Shown: positions 53,058-64,000, counted from the stretch's first letter. The stretch is DNA of 64,000 nucleotides from Streptosporangiaceae bacterium (GCA_025964715.1 JAOPYH010000385.1:32039-96038); one strand, 5' to 3'. Notes: generated by a model not told the origin, from the letters alone. Translations and numbers: made by a program.

Positions 53058-53899
53058 CGGCGACCGCAACGCGCCGCCGGCCGCTGTTCGGCCGGGGCGC
53101 CGGCGTGCTCCTGGCGATCCTGCATCGGTGGCTCCTCCTCGCCGTCGGGATCCTCGCCTGGGAGCTGGGGACCCGCGCGGCCGGCAGCCCGTACTTCCCT
53201 CCGCCCTCGACGATCGCGATGCGGATGCACGGCCTGTGGCTGTCCGGTCCGGCGTCCCACCTCTTCCTCACGCACGACGCCACGCAGAACATCGTGCCGA
53301 GCCTCCTGCGCATGACGGCCGGGCTTACGACGGCGGTCGTGGCCGGCGTGGCCCTCGGCCTGGCCCTGGGCCGGTCGCGCAGGGCGTTCGCCTACCTGGA
53401 CCCGCTGCTGCAGTTCGCCCGGGTCATCCCGCCTCCCACGCTGGTACCGGTCTTCATCGTGTTGTTCGAGCTCGGGACCGAGATGCAGATCGCCGCGATC
53501 GTCTTCAGCGCGATCTGGCCGATCCTCCTCAACACCGCGGCCGGGGCGCGCTCTGTGGACCCGCTCCAGCTCGCCAGCGCCCAGGTGTTCAAGCTTTCGG
53601 CGGCCGATCGGATCTTCCTGATCATCCTCCCGTCCGCTCTGCCCGAGATTTTCGCCGGGCTGCGGCTCAGCCTGTCGCTGTCCCTGATCCTGATGGTCTT
53701 CTCCGAGCTGCTCCCGGGTACCGCGAACGGGATCGGCTTCGAGCTCACCGACGCCCAGAGCCGATCGGATCTGCCGGCCATGTGGTCCGCAATCGTGCTG
53801 CTCGGCGTTCTCGGCTACGTGCTCAATGGCTTTCTTCTCCGCGCGGAGCGGCGTGTGCTGGCGTGGCATCGCGCCTCCCACGGGACGGGCAACGCATGA
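53054..53899 (+). CDS. NitT/TauT-family ABC transporter permease (second)
   Basis: ARVIPPPTLVPVFIVLFELG, AQVFKLSAADRIFLIILPSALPEIFAGLRLSLSLSLI; GTGA overlap. Confidence 0.92.
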   Translation: MTATATRRRPLFGRGAGVLLAILHRWLLLAVGILAWELGTRAAGSPYFPPPSTIAMRMHGLWLSGPASHLFLTHDATQNIVPSLLRMTAGLTTAVVAGVALGLALGRSRRAFAYLDPLLQFARVIPPPTLVPVFIVLFELGTEMQIAAIVFSAIWPILLNTAAGARSVDPLQLASAQVFKLSAADRIFLIILPSALPEIFAGLRLSLSLSLILMVFSELLPGTANGIGFELTDAQSRSDLPAMWSAIVLLGVLGYVLNGFLLRAERRVLAWHRASHGTGNA

Positions 53900-53921
53900 C
53901 GAGGATGGAGATGAGGCCCCA

Positions 53922-55607
53922 GTGGACGACGACTTCCGGCCGAAGACGACCGCCGAGCACCTGTTGTGGCTGCTTCACCAGCACGGTGTGGAGCACCTGT
54001 TCCTGAACCCGGGCACGGACTCGGCCCCGTTGCAGGAGGCCGCGGCCGCGCTGACCGCGGCACGGGTGGGCATCCCCCGCGTCATCCCCTGCACCTTCGA
54101 GTCCGTGGCGCTGGCGGCGGCGCACGGGTACTGGCAGGTGACCGGGCGCCCGCAGTGCGTTTTCGTCCACGTCGACGTGGGCACGCAGAACCTCGGCGCG
54201 ATGATGCACAACGCGCTGCGCGACCGGGCCGGTGTCGTCGTCATAGCCGGCAAGACGCCCTACGGCGAGGAGCCGGACTCCCCGGGAGGGCGGTCGCACG
54301 TCATCCACTGGCAGCAGGACGTGCCGGACCAGGCCGGCATCGTCCGCGGGTATGCGAAGTGGACGCTCGAGGTGACCCGGCCCGGCATGCTGGCGCGCGC
54401 GGTCGGCAGGGCGGTGCAGGTGGCCCGCGGCGGCATCCCGGGACCCGCGTACCTCATGGTCTCCCGCGACGTCCTCATGGATCCCCCGGACGACCGGCTC
54501 GGCCGGACCGCCGGCTACGCGGTGCCCCGCCCGCCGGCGGCCGACCAGGAGACGGCGCTACTGATCGCGGAGCTGCTGGCCGGCGCCGAGCGGCCGCTGC
54601 TCATCACCGCGAAGACCGGCCGGCGTGAAGATGGGTTCGCCGCCGTCACCCGGCTGGCCGACCTCACCGGGACGCGGGTCCTGGACACACCCGAGAGTGG
54701 ATGCGTCAGTATCGCCACGTCCCATCCGATGAGGGTGCGCTCGGCCGCGACCGCGCGGCACCTGGTCCAGAAGGCGGATGTCATCCTGGTAGCCGACTGT
54801 GACGTGCCGTGGATCCCCAGGTTCGCACGGCCCCGCGAGGACGCGACCATCGTGCACATCGACGCCGACCCGCTCCGGGCGGACATGCCGCTGCGGGCCT
54901 TCCCCGCGGACGTGGCAGTGGCCGCGGACGGCGCCGTCGTGCTCGCTCAGGTCGCCGAACTGCTCCCCGAGTGCGACCCCTCGGCGAAGTGGGCCGATCT
55001 CACCGATGAGCCGGGCGCACCGGCCGGCGTGCCGGAGGGTCCCATCGCGGCCGGCGAGGTGGTGGAGGCCCTCAACACGGTCCTTCGAGACGACGACATC
55101 GTGATCCAGGAAGCGGTCACCAACGCGGATACGCTGCACGAGATCCTGCGGCGGACCCTGCCGGCAACGGTCCGGGGCACGGGAAGCCCCGGCCTGGGGT
55201 GGGGACTCGGCGGCGCGGTGGGCATCAAGCTGGCCTCCCCGGACCGGCGCGTGGTGGCCGTGGTGGGCGACGGCAGCTTCATGTTCGCGGTGCCCACGGC
55301 GGCGCTCTGCCTGGCCGCCGAGGCCGACGCGCCCATCCTCGCCGTCGTGCTGAACAACGACGGCTACCGGGCCAGCAGACTCCCCGTGTTCGAGCTGTTC
55401 CCCGACGGAGTCTCGGCCGCGCAGGGTGACGCGGTTGGAACGCGGTTCCGGCGCCCGCCGGACCTCGCCGCCGTGGCCAGGGCCTGCCACGCCCACGGCG
55501 AGACCGTGGACGAACGCGTGGACCTGGTCCCGGCCCTGCGGCGCGCTCTGAAGTCGCTCGAGGCGGGCCGGTCCGCGGTGGTGGACGTTCGCATCGCGCC
55601 GAACTGA
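53922..55607 (+). CDS. thiamine-diphosphate-dependent enzyme (acetolactate synthase/decarboxylase superfamily)
   Basis: Catalytic Glu in CTFESVALAAAHGYWQVTGRP; ThDP motif VVGDGSFMFAVPTAALCLAAEADAPILAVVLNN; GTG start. Confidence 0.9.
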   Translation: MDDDFRPKTTAEHLLWLLHQHGVEHLFLNPGTDSAPLQEAAAALTAARVGIPRVIPCTFESVALAAAHGYWQVTGRPQCVFVHVDVGTQNLGAMMHNALRDRAGVVVIAGKTPYGEEPDSPGGRSHVIHWQQDVPDQAGIVRGYAKWTLEVTRPGMLARAVGRAVQVARGGIPGPAYLMVSRDVLMDPPDDRLGRTAGYAVPRPPAADQETALLIAELLAGAERPLLITAKTGRREDGFAAVTRLADLTGTRVLDTPESGCVSIATSHPMRVRSAATARHLVQKADVILVADCDVPWIPRFARPREDATIVHIDADPLRADMPLRAFPADVAVAADGAVVLAQVAELLPECDPSAKWADLTDEPGAPAGVPEGPIAAGEVVEALNTVLRDDDIVIQEAVTNADTLHEILRRTLPATVRGTGSPGLGWGLGGAVGIKLASPDRRVVAVVGDGSFMFAVPTAALCLAAEADAPILAVVLNNDGYRASRLPVFELFPDGVSAAQGDAVGTRFRRPPDLAAVARACHAHGETVDERVDLVPALRRALKSLEAGRSAVVDVRIAPN

Positions 55608-55799
55608 CTACGGACGACCCCGTGTGTGACCCGCCAAAACGCCTGAATGAGTCAGCACCTAAACAGCCATCTCAGACGGTGACTCGCACCGCATTAATTG
55701 CCCATTGCCACACAGGCATGCCTCATTAAAAATAGGGACGCTCCGTTCGGTCTGCGGCCATAAGCAGCAAGCCGGACATTCGAGATTGGGAGACCCCCC

Positions 55800-57374
<1,575 letters not shown>

Positions 57375-57462
57375 GCGCCCACGACAACACTGTGCCGAGT
57401 CGCCGGCGCCTCCATCCGGGGGCCCGGCGGCTTGTCATCCGGGGAAGCCGACAAGGGAGATC

Positions 57463-58110
57463 ATGCGAACGGCCGTCCGACCAGAGGCCATCGGTGAGGG
57501 CATCCAGCACCGAGGTCGCCGCGACCTGGTGATTGTGCTGATGCTCGCCGCCGTGCTGGCCTGCCTGTTCAGTTTGTACGAGCCGCTGAACCGCGGCCCG
57601 GAGCAATGGGTCCTCAAGACCGCCTTGGACGAACGGATCCCACTGGTCAAGCCCCTGGTGGTCCCTTACCTGTCCATCTTCGTAGTGGCCGCCGTGACGC
57701 TCCCGGTGTTCCTGTTCCGGTCGGCACGCGTCGCGCAGTCGACCCTCCTGGCGGCCGTGCTGACGCTCGCGGTGGCATACATCTTCTACGCCTTCGCCCA
57801 GACCTACGTCGCCCGGCCGGTGGTGACCGGCGACGACGTGCTCTCGCGATCGCTACGGCTGGTCTACGGCAACGACAACGCCTACAACTGTTTCCCCAGC
57901 CTGCACACCGCCCTTTCCATCGTGATGGGCGTTCATTGGGTGTGGCTCACTCCGCGGACCGGCAAGTACGTGGCCGCCTGGTGCGGTCTCATCGCGGTCT
58001 CCACGGTCTTCGTCCACCAGCACTACGTGGCGGACATGGCGGGGGGCATCGCGGTCGCCGGGGTGGCCTGTCTCGTCTCCCGTCACCTGGTCGGCGCGTT
58101 GAACGGCTAG
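57463..58110 (+). CDS. PAP2-superfamily membrane phosphatase
   Basis: NCFPSLHTALSIVMGVHWVW and HQHYVADMAGGIAVAG PAP2 motifs; multiple TM helices. Confidence 0.88.
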   Translation: MRTAVRPEAIGEGIQHRGRRDLVIVLMLAAVLACLFSLYEPLNRGPEQWVLKTALDERIPLVKPLVVPYLSIFVVAAVTLPVFLFRSARVAQSTLLAAVLTLAVAYIFYAFAQTYVARPVVTGDDVLSRSLRLVYGNDNAYNCFPSLHTALSIVMGVHWVWLTPRTGKYVAAWCGLIAVSTVFVHQHYVADMAGGIAVAGVACLVSRHLVGALNG

Positions 58111-60212
58111 CGCGGGGCGTGGTCCTCCTCGGGCCGTGGCGGGACCCCGGCCAGGGCCTCCTGCAGGAAGGCGTGCCTGAATTGGTAGACCGCGCCGCTC
58201 TGCCGGAGCACGCCCCTGCGGTGCGCCTCCTCGAGGAAGGACAGCAAGCGCCACGGCAGCCGCCGCCGAGGGGCCAGCCACAGCCGGACGAACAGGAGAT
58301 GTATCCACGAGATGACTCCGGCCTTGCCCTTGTTCGCGGCGAAGACCCAGACCGGGCCGTACACGAGCCCGCCCGCCAGACCGCACGCGACCGCAAGTGC
58401 GAGGCCGAAGATCGGGCTGACTCCCACTCCGCCTGCGAAGCCCGTGCTCGTTGCGTAGACGGCGCCGAAGCTGAGAGCAACGCGCCGATCCTGCTCGAGA
58501 AGCCGGCGCGGAGCCGCCGTCTCTTCCGTGGCGTCGGGTGCCGTCAGCCCGTACAACAGGCCGATCGGCACGCCGGAGAGCATGCCGACCACGACCGCGA
58601 AGCCGGCTCCGCCGAGCAGGAGACCTATGAGCCCCCCGAGAACCCCGACGGTGAGACCGCTCGCCGCCGCGGCACGGCGCCGGCCGGTCACCCCGAAACG
58701 CAGATCTGACGGCTTGGGTGTGCTCCGCGACGAGGCGAGCCCCATCGCCAGCATGAGGCCGAGCCCGAGCGCGCCCCCGACTCCCCATCCGACGGCGGAG
58801 CTCTGGCCCAGGTGACCCGCCAGGAGTCCGAAGCCCAGCCCGCCGGACGTACCGGCTATGAGGCCTCCGACCAGGCCGATGAGGATCCGCAGCGAACGTG
58901 GACCCAGCCGTGACAGCTCCCACCACGCGATTTCGCTGACCTGCTGCCGCCTCATCCGCTCGGCGAGATACGTCAGCCACCTCTTGGCGTCCTCACCCTT
59001 CCATCCCTGACGTTCGCCGGCCGGGCGCCTGGGGAACTTGGCCGCGATGAGTCCTTCGAGCAGATGCGCGGCGATGACTGCCTCCGTGGGGAAGCGCTGT
59101 TCATCCGTCAGCTCGCCCGGATCGGTGTCCGGCCGCTTGTAGATCTCGTGCGCCAGCGAGATCATCAGTGGCGTCCAGAAGGCCCGGGCCAGTGGCCCGT
59201 CCGGACGTTCACGCAAGGCGCTCAGCACCGGCTCCCAGCGGGCCCGCTCCCGGGCGTTCATCCCGCGCGCGATGAACTCGATGGCGTCCGCGCGGTGGAC
59301 CGGCTCCAGTTCCACGGTCGCGGTGTCGGTGAGTGTGTGCTGCCCGTGCGCCACAGCTCTTTCGTACTCCTCCGCGCGACAGGTCAGGATCAGGCGTGGC
59401 AGGCTCGAACCCCGGATGCCCTTGATCGCCTCTGACCTCAGCTCCTCCTTGATCTCGTCCATGCCATCGAGCACCGGGAGCAGCCGGCCATCGTCCAGCA
59501 GGGCCTGGAGCACATCGTCCCCGCCGTCCGCGGACATGAGTTTCCGCAGGAACCGATAGTGGTCCAGCAACCGGCGTTTCAACCAGGTGTCGAGGAATTC
59601 GGCGTTCGGATCCCATGAACCGAGGGTGAACAGCACCGGCACCGGCTCCGTGCTGTGCCGGTCCACCGCGGTGTCGACCTCGGCGGCGCGCGCGTCCAGC
59701 AGCCCAAGAGTCAACAACAACGCCACCGTGGACTTGCCTGCGCCCGGCTCACCAAGCACGACGAGCCAGGGAAAGCGCTGTTGGCGGTACGCCCGCACGA
59801 TCGCGTCGACCGAGTCCAGCCGGCGGCGCCGCGCTCTGGCCGTCCGGTTGCCGCCCATATCTGTGACCTCGCGGCGGGTGGGCGACCAGTGGGCGGGCAA
59901 CAGGACGTTCCGGCCGTAGACCCCGCGGTTCTTCGCTTCATCTCGCCACTGTTCTCGGACGACCCGGGCCAGGGTGTCCAGGACCTCGGGCACGGAGCCG
60001 CGCGATCCTCGAGACGCTCTCGAATACAGTTCCCGGAAGGTGAGCACGACCACGGGCAGGCCCACCAGGAGCGCACCGGCGGTGATGATGACCGTGTGCG
60101 TGCCGGCCCACGTTTCCAATGGCTTTTGGAGCAGGCCTTGGAGCACGGGAAACACCAGCACGGCCAAAGAGGCATAGAGCGCCAGAACAATCACCTTGAC
60201 GGTTCTGTTCAC
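58107..60212 (-). CDS. membrane-anchored NACHT-type NTPase
   Basis: N-terminal TM helices; Walker A VLGEPGAGKSTVALLL; Walker B LLPVLDGMDEIKEE; LILTCRAEEYE; C-terminal Gly-rich TM repeats and FLEEAHRRGVLRQSGAVYQFRHAFLQEAL. Confidence 0.9.
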   Translation of the reverse strand: MNRTVKVIVLALYASLAVLVFPVLQGLLQKPLETWAGTHTVIITAGALLVGLPVVVLTFRELYSRASRGSRGSVPEVLDTLARVVREQWRDEAKNRGVYGRNVLLPAHWSPTRREVTDMGGNRTARARRRRLDSVDAIVRAYRQQRFPWLVVLGEPGAGKSTVALLLTLGLLDARAAEVDTAVDRHSTEPVPVLFTLGSWDPNAEFLDTWLKRRLLDHYRFLRKLMSADGGDDVLQALLDDGRLLPVLDGMDEIKEELRSEAIKGIRGSSLPRLILTCRAEEYERAVAHGQHTLTDTATVELEPVHRADAIEFIARGMNARERARWEPVLSALRERPDGPLARAFWTPLMISLAHEIYKRPDTDPGELTDEQRFPTEAVIAAHLLEGLIAAKFPRRPAGERQGWKGEDAKRWLTYLAERMRRQQVSEIAWWELSRLGPRSLRILIGLVGGLIAGTSGGLGFGLLAGHLGQSSAVGWGVGGALGLGLMLAMGLASSRSTPKPSDLRFGVTGRRRAAAASGLTVGVLGGLIGLLLGGAGFAVVVGMLSGVPIGLLYGLTAPDATEETAAPRRLLEQDRRVALSFGAVYATSTGFAGGVGVSPIFGLALAVACGLAGGLVYGPVWVFAANKGKAGVISWIHLLFVRLWLAPRRRLPWRLLSFLEEAHRRGVLRQSGAVYQFRHAFLQEALAGVPPRPEEDHAPR

Positions 60213-60417
60213 CTGGGCCCCACCCCTCCATCATCACGCCGCAACAGAGGATATGGCGTTTTCGCACCTTGACGGGGAAAAGCTCCCGTTGGTTCACATC
60301 CGGCCACAGACTTCTTACTCGGCTCCGTGGTTCACACCGGGGCCACATGCGGCCCGTCCGCCCTTTTTCCCGCCGATATGCATCATGGTTTGCTCATGTG
60401 CCGGGGTAAAGGGGGTC

Positions 60418-63105
60418 ATGATGGTCACTCGCGCACTTCGTCTCGCCGGCCGCCGCACACGCGTGCTCATGGCGGTGATGCTGGCGGTGCCGCTCGCGGC
60501 CGTGCTCGCGATCACGGGGGACGGCGCCCGGGCCGCGGCCGCGCTGCCGGCCAACTTTCAGCAGAAGGTCATCTACAGCGGGCTCACCCAGCCGACCAAC
60601 GTGGAGTTCTCTCCCGACGGCCGCGTGTTCGTCGCCGAGAAGAGCGGCCTGATCAAGGTCTTCGACTCCTTCGCGGACACCACCCCGTCCATCTACGCCG
60701 ACCTGCGCCCGGAGGTCCACAATCTGTGGGACCGCGGCATGCTCGGGCTGGCTCTGCATCCGAACTTCCCAGCCGATCCACGGGTGTACGTCCTGTACGC
60801 CTACAACGGCGTGATCGGCGGCACCCACCCGAAGTGGGGTTCGTCCAACGGCACCGACGACCAGTGCCCGACCCCGCCCGGCGCCACCTCGGACGGGTGC
60901 GTGGCCAGCGGCCGGCTGTCGGTTCTGTCCCCCGACGCCGACCAGGGCGGAGCGATCAGCGAGCGCGTGCTGGTCGAGGACTGGTGCCAGCAGTACCCCA
61001 GCCACTCCGTGGGGACGGTGGCCTTCGGCCAGGACGGCATGCTCTACGCCGGCGGCGGTGACGGGGCGAGCTTCAACTACGCCGACTACGGCCAGGACGC
61101 CTTCACCAGCAGTGACGTGACCCCCGACAACCCCTGTGGCGATCCGCCGAGCCCGGTGGGCACGGCACTCACGCCGCCGTCCGCGGAGGGCGGCGCGCTG
61201 CGCGCGCAGGACGTGCGTACGACCGCCGACCCGACGACGCTCGACGGCGGCATCATCCGGATCGACCCGGAGACCGGCAAGGCCGCGGCCGGCAACCCGA
61301 CCACGACCGGGGACGACAACGCCAAGCGCCTGATCGCGCACGGGGTGCGCAATCCCTACCGGTTCACCTTCCGGCCCGGCACCAACGAGCTGTGGGCCGG
61401 AGACGTGGGCTGGAACACCTCGGAGGAGATCAACCGGATTCGCTCCCCCACGGCCAACCTCACCAACCTCGGCTGGCCCTGCTACGAGGGCGCCGGCAAG
61501 CAGGCCGGTTACGACGGCGCAGGTCTCAACCTGTGCAAGAACCTCGCGGCGTCGGCCGTGGCGGCTCCCTACTACACCTACCGGCATGACGCGAAGGTCG
61601 TCGCGGGCGAGACCTGCGGGACCGGCAGCTCGTCGGTGACCGGAATGGCGTTCGACCAGAACGGTGCCTACCCGGCGGCCTACCGCGGCGCCCTGTTCTT
61701 CACCGACTACAACCGCAAATGCGTGTGGGCCATGAAGGCCGGCACGAACGGGCTCCCGAGTCCGAGCAAGATCGAGACCTTCGCGACGGGCACCGGCGGC
61801 CTGGTCGAGCTCCAGGCCGGCCCGGGTGGAGACATCTTCGGGGTCGACATCGAGAACGGCCGGATCCTGCGCTGGGTCTACAACGGCGTCAACAATCCCC
61901 CGGTCGCGGCGATCAAGCCGGACAAGACAACGGGGGCGCTTCCCCTGACGGTGGGCTTCGACGGCACCGTCTCCAGCGACGCCGACGGCGAGGCCCTGAC
62001 CTACAGCTGGGACCTCGACGGCGACGGCGCGTATGGCGACTCGACGGCGGCCAAGCCGGCGAAGACCTACACCGACCGGGCCTCTGTCACCGTACGGCTG
62101 AGGGTCACCGACCCGCGCGGCGGCACCGACACGGCGAGCACAGTGATCACCGCCGGCTCCAGCCCGCCGACCGCGAGCATCGACACCCCGGCCACGGGGA
62201 CGAAGTGGACGGTCGGGGAACAGATCGGTTTCTCCGGGAGCGCCACCGACGCCGAGGACGGCCCGCTCCCGCCGAGTGCGCTCGACTGGAAGCTGATCAT
62301 GCATCACTGCCCCAGCAACTGCCACGAGCACCAGATCACCGGGCAGAGTGGCAGCGGCGGCGAGTTCACCGCCCCCGACCATGAGTACCCGTCCTGGCTG
62401 GAGTTGCGGCTCACCGTCACCGACTCCGACGGGCTGACCGACACCAAGAGCCTGCGCCTGGACCCGAAGACGGTGGACCTCACGCTCTCCAGCAATCCAC
62501 CCGGGTTCCCGCTGACCGCGCTGGACGCCACCGCCGCGGCACCGTTCAACCGTACGGTCATCGTCGGTTCCAGTGTCTCCATCTCGGCACCGACGGGTAC
62601 GCAGTGGCAGAACGAGCAGGTGTATCAGTTCACGGGCTGGTCCGACGGAGGCGCGGCCACACACAACATCACCGCACCGGCCACCCCGGCGACCTACACG
62701 GCCTCCTTCGCCCGCAAGCCGAACCTGGCGCTGAACCGGCCGGCCACGGCGTCGAGCGTCTACAAGGCCGGGGCCGAGGCCGCCAAGTCCTTCGACGGCA
62801 GCATGAGCACCCGGTGGTCCAGTAAATACAGCAGCCCGCAGTGGATCCGGACGGACCTCGGCTCGACCCGGCGGGTCAGCCGGTTCATCCTGCGCTGGGA
62901 GGCGGCCTACGGAAAGAACTACCAGATCCAGGTGTCCCCCAACGGGTCGACCTGGACCACCGTGGTGACCCGAACGAACGGCGACGGAAAGCTCGACACC
63001 GGATACTTCACCCCGCAGGACGCCCGGTACGTACGGATGTACGGCACCACCCGGGCGACGAACTACGGCTACTCCCTGTGGGAGTTCGAGGTCTACGACG
63101 GGTGA
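60418..63105 (+). CDS. secreted PQQ-type (GDH/HHIP-like) sugar dehydrogenase with PKD and F5/8C (discoidin) domains
   Basis: GLTQPTNVEFSPDGRVFVAEKSGLIKVF, GHGVRNPYRF-like motif; PPVAAIKPDKTTGALPLTVGFDGTVSSDADGEALTYSWDLDGDG PKD; NLALNRPATASS...YVRMYGT F5/8C. Confidence 0.9.
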   Translation: MMVTRALRLAGRRTRVLMAVMLAVPLAAVLAITGDGARAAAALPANFQQKVIYSGLTQPTNVEFSPDGRVFVAEKSGLIKVFDSFADTTPSIYADLRPEVHNLWDRGMLGLALHPNFPADPRVYVLYAYNGVIGGTHPKWGSSNGTDDQCPTPPGATSDGCVASGRLSVLSPDADQGGAISERVLVEDWCQQYPSHSVGTVAFGQDGMLYAGGGDGASFNYADYGQDAFTSSDVTPDNPCGDPPSPVGTALTPPSAEGGALRAQDVRTTADPTTLDGGIIRIDPETGKAAAGNPTTTGDDNAKRLIAHGVRNPYRFTFRPGTNELWAGDVGWNTSEEINRIRSPTANLTNLGWPCYEGAGKQAGYDGAGLNLCKNLAASAVAAPYYTYRHDAKVVAGETCGTGSSSVTGMAFDQNGAYPAAYRGALFFTDYNRKCVWAMKAGTNGLPSPSKIETFATGTGGLVELQAGPGGDIFGVDIENGRILRWVYNGVNNPPVAAIKPDKTTGALPLTVGFDGTVSSDADGEALTYSWDLDGDGAYGDSTAAKPAKTYTDRASVTVRLRVTDPRGGTDTASTVITAGSSPPTASIDTPATGTKWTVGEQIGFSGSATDAEDGPLPPSALDWKLIMHHCPSNCHEHQITGQSGSGGEFTAPDHEYPSWLELRLTVTDSDGLTDTKSLRLDPKTVDLTLSSNPPGFPLTALDATAAAPFNRTVIVGSSVSISAPTGTQWQNEQVYQFTGWSDGGAATHNITAPATPATYTASFARKPNLALNRPATASSVYKAGAEAAKSFDGSMSTRWSSKYSSPQWIRTDLGSTRRVSRFILRWEAAYGKNYQIQVSPNGSTWTTVVTRTNGDGKLDTGYFTPQDARYVRMYGTTRATNYGYSLWEFEVYDG

Positions 63106-63144
63106 CGGCGGCCGGTGCACGCCGGCCCACGCCACCGCACATGA

Positions 63145-63181
63145 TTCGGGGGCCATGCGAGTGAATCGTATGGCCCCCGAA
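63145..63181. terminator. bidirectional terminator-like hairpin
   Basis: TTCGGGGGCCAT ... ATGGCCCCCGAA 12-bp arms between convergent genes. Confidence 0.75.
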
Positions 63182-63189
63182 ATCGTGGT

Positions 63190-63435
63190 TCAGGTGGAGA
63201 ACAGCATGTGGAACATGCTCTTCTGGTGGTGCTGTCCGTAGTGGGGCTGCTGGTGGTAGCCCCCTCCGTGCATTGGAGGTGGGGGCGCGGGCTGGATCCA
63301 CTGGCTCTCGGCCCGGCTCAGTGCCTCGAGCTCGCCATAGTCCAGAAAGATTCCACGGCACTGCTCACACTGCTCGATGTGAATGCCATTGCGGTCGTAG
63401 GTTCGCATCACGCCACGGCACTTGGGGCACTGCAT
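63190..63435 (-). CDS. TFIIB-type zinc-finger domain protein
   Basis: MQCPKCRGVMRTYDRNGIHIEQCEQCRGIFLDYGELEAL zf-TFIIB; His/Gln-rich tail. Confidence 0.85.
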   Translation of the reverse strand: MQCPKCRGVMRTYDRNGIHIEQCEQCRGIFLDYGELEALSRAESQWIQPAPPPPMHGGGYHQQPHYGQHHQKSMFHMLFST

Positions 63436-63499
63436 CGTATTGTCGCCGTCCTTCCCTCACGGATCCCCCATGCAAGGTCCCACTATGGCGGACCTTACG

Positions 63500-64000
63500 T
63501 CATAGCGAGATATTGGACGTCGCGATCCTGCCGCAGGTTTCAACCATGGCCATTTCCATGTCGTCCAGTGGCCGTGTCTCGTCCCCGGCCATCACCACAC
63601 ATGTGGCCGCGACCTGGACGGCGAGCGCCTGAGCCGGGATGTTCAGCCGGCGCCACGGGTCGCCCTCGGCCGGGAGCGCACGGCCGCCCGAGGAGCGATA
63701 GACGCCGAGGAAGGTCTCCCAGTCGGCCGGCGGCAGCACTCCCGCCGCGTACAGCGCCGCGGGACGGGCGAGGTCCCAGACCGGGTCGCCGGCACCGAGG
63801 TCGTCGAGGTCGATGAGCCGCCAGCCGGCGGCAGGGGTCCGGATCAGCTGGCCGAGGTGCCAATCACCATGCACCAGTCCACCGCCCGCCACGCTGCCCT
63901 CGACGTCCGGCCGTCGCGCGCCGTCCGGCCGCTGGCCGCGCGCCCACGGCGGCAGCGCCTCGTAGGCCCGGCGGACCTGGTCGGCTGCCGGGTCGTGGCC
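63500..64000 (-). CDS. phosphotransferase enzyme (APH family), 5' end beyond window
   Basis: LVHGDWHLGQLIRTPAAGWRLIDLDDLGAGDPVWDLARPAALYA; frame remains open to 64000. Confidence 0.85.
   Translation of the reverse strand, partial: GHDPAADQVRRAYEALPPWARGQRPDGARRPDVEGSVAGGGLVHGDWHLGQLIRTPAAGWRLIDLDDLGAGDPVWDLARPAALYAAGVLPPADWETFLGVYRSSGGRALPAEGDPWRRLNIPAQALAVQVAATCVVMAGDETRPLDDMEMAMVETCGRIATSNISL

Noticed and set aside
57463-60212. PAP2 plus NACHT as a two-gene defence operon
   Set aside because: The genes are convergent, not co-transcribed, so an operonic pair is not supported; the NACHT gene is considered alone
60394-63156. 920-aa minus-strand ORF
   Set aside because: Antisense to the well-supported PQQ dehydrogenase; low-complexity G/R/V-rich translation typical of high-GC shadow ORFs

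Overview
This is a high-GC actinobacterial chromosomal window (Streptosporangiales/Streptomyces-like by gene content) with about 47 supported protein-coding genes. I saw no rRNA, tRNA, CRISPR array or transposase. Left third: edge of a LigD polymerase-domain gene, msrB, a heme-biosynthesis block (hemQ, hemY/cgoX, rnd, DUF3000, Zn-ribbon, hemE), MFS/LysR pair, fadA-fadB, amino-acid permease, FprA-type ferredoxin reductase, divergent dxs/idi, and a sugar ABC importer without an ATPase gene. Middle: ASCH protein, mug, TSUP permease, acnA with two MarR-like upstream palindromes, padR and an aldo/keto reductase. The most distinctive locus is a ~12 kb minus-strand catabolic cluster (29.1-41.1 kb): TetR, CoxG-like SRPBCC, ALDH, Zn-ADH, MBL hydrolase, SDR, molybdenum hydroxylase large/FAD/2Fe-2S subunits, enoyl-CoA hydratase and an acyl-CoA ligase. 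Nearly identical operator-like sequences lie in front of its first operon gene and in front of the acyl-CoA ligase. Right third: maltose regulon (secreted amylase, malEFG-like, alpha-glucosidase, LacI regulator) with strong intercistronic hairpins, an Asp-rich secreted peptide, citrate synthase, an ATPase-less NitT/TauT transporter operon linked to a ThDP enzyme, an S8 protease, PAP2 phosphatase, a membrane NACHT NTPase, a PQQ-type sugar dehydrogenase with PKD and F5/8C domains, a TFIIB-type zinc-finger protein and a partial phosphotransferase. All family calls come from reading motifs; no searches were run.
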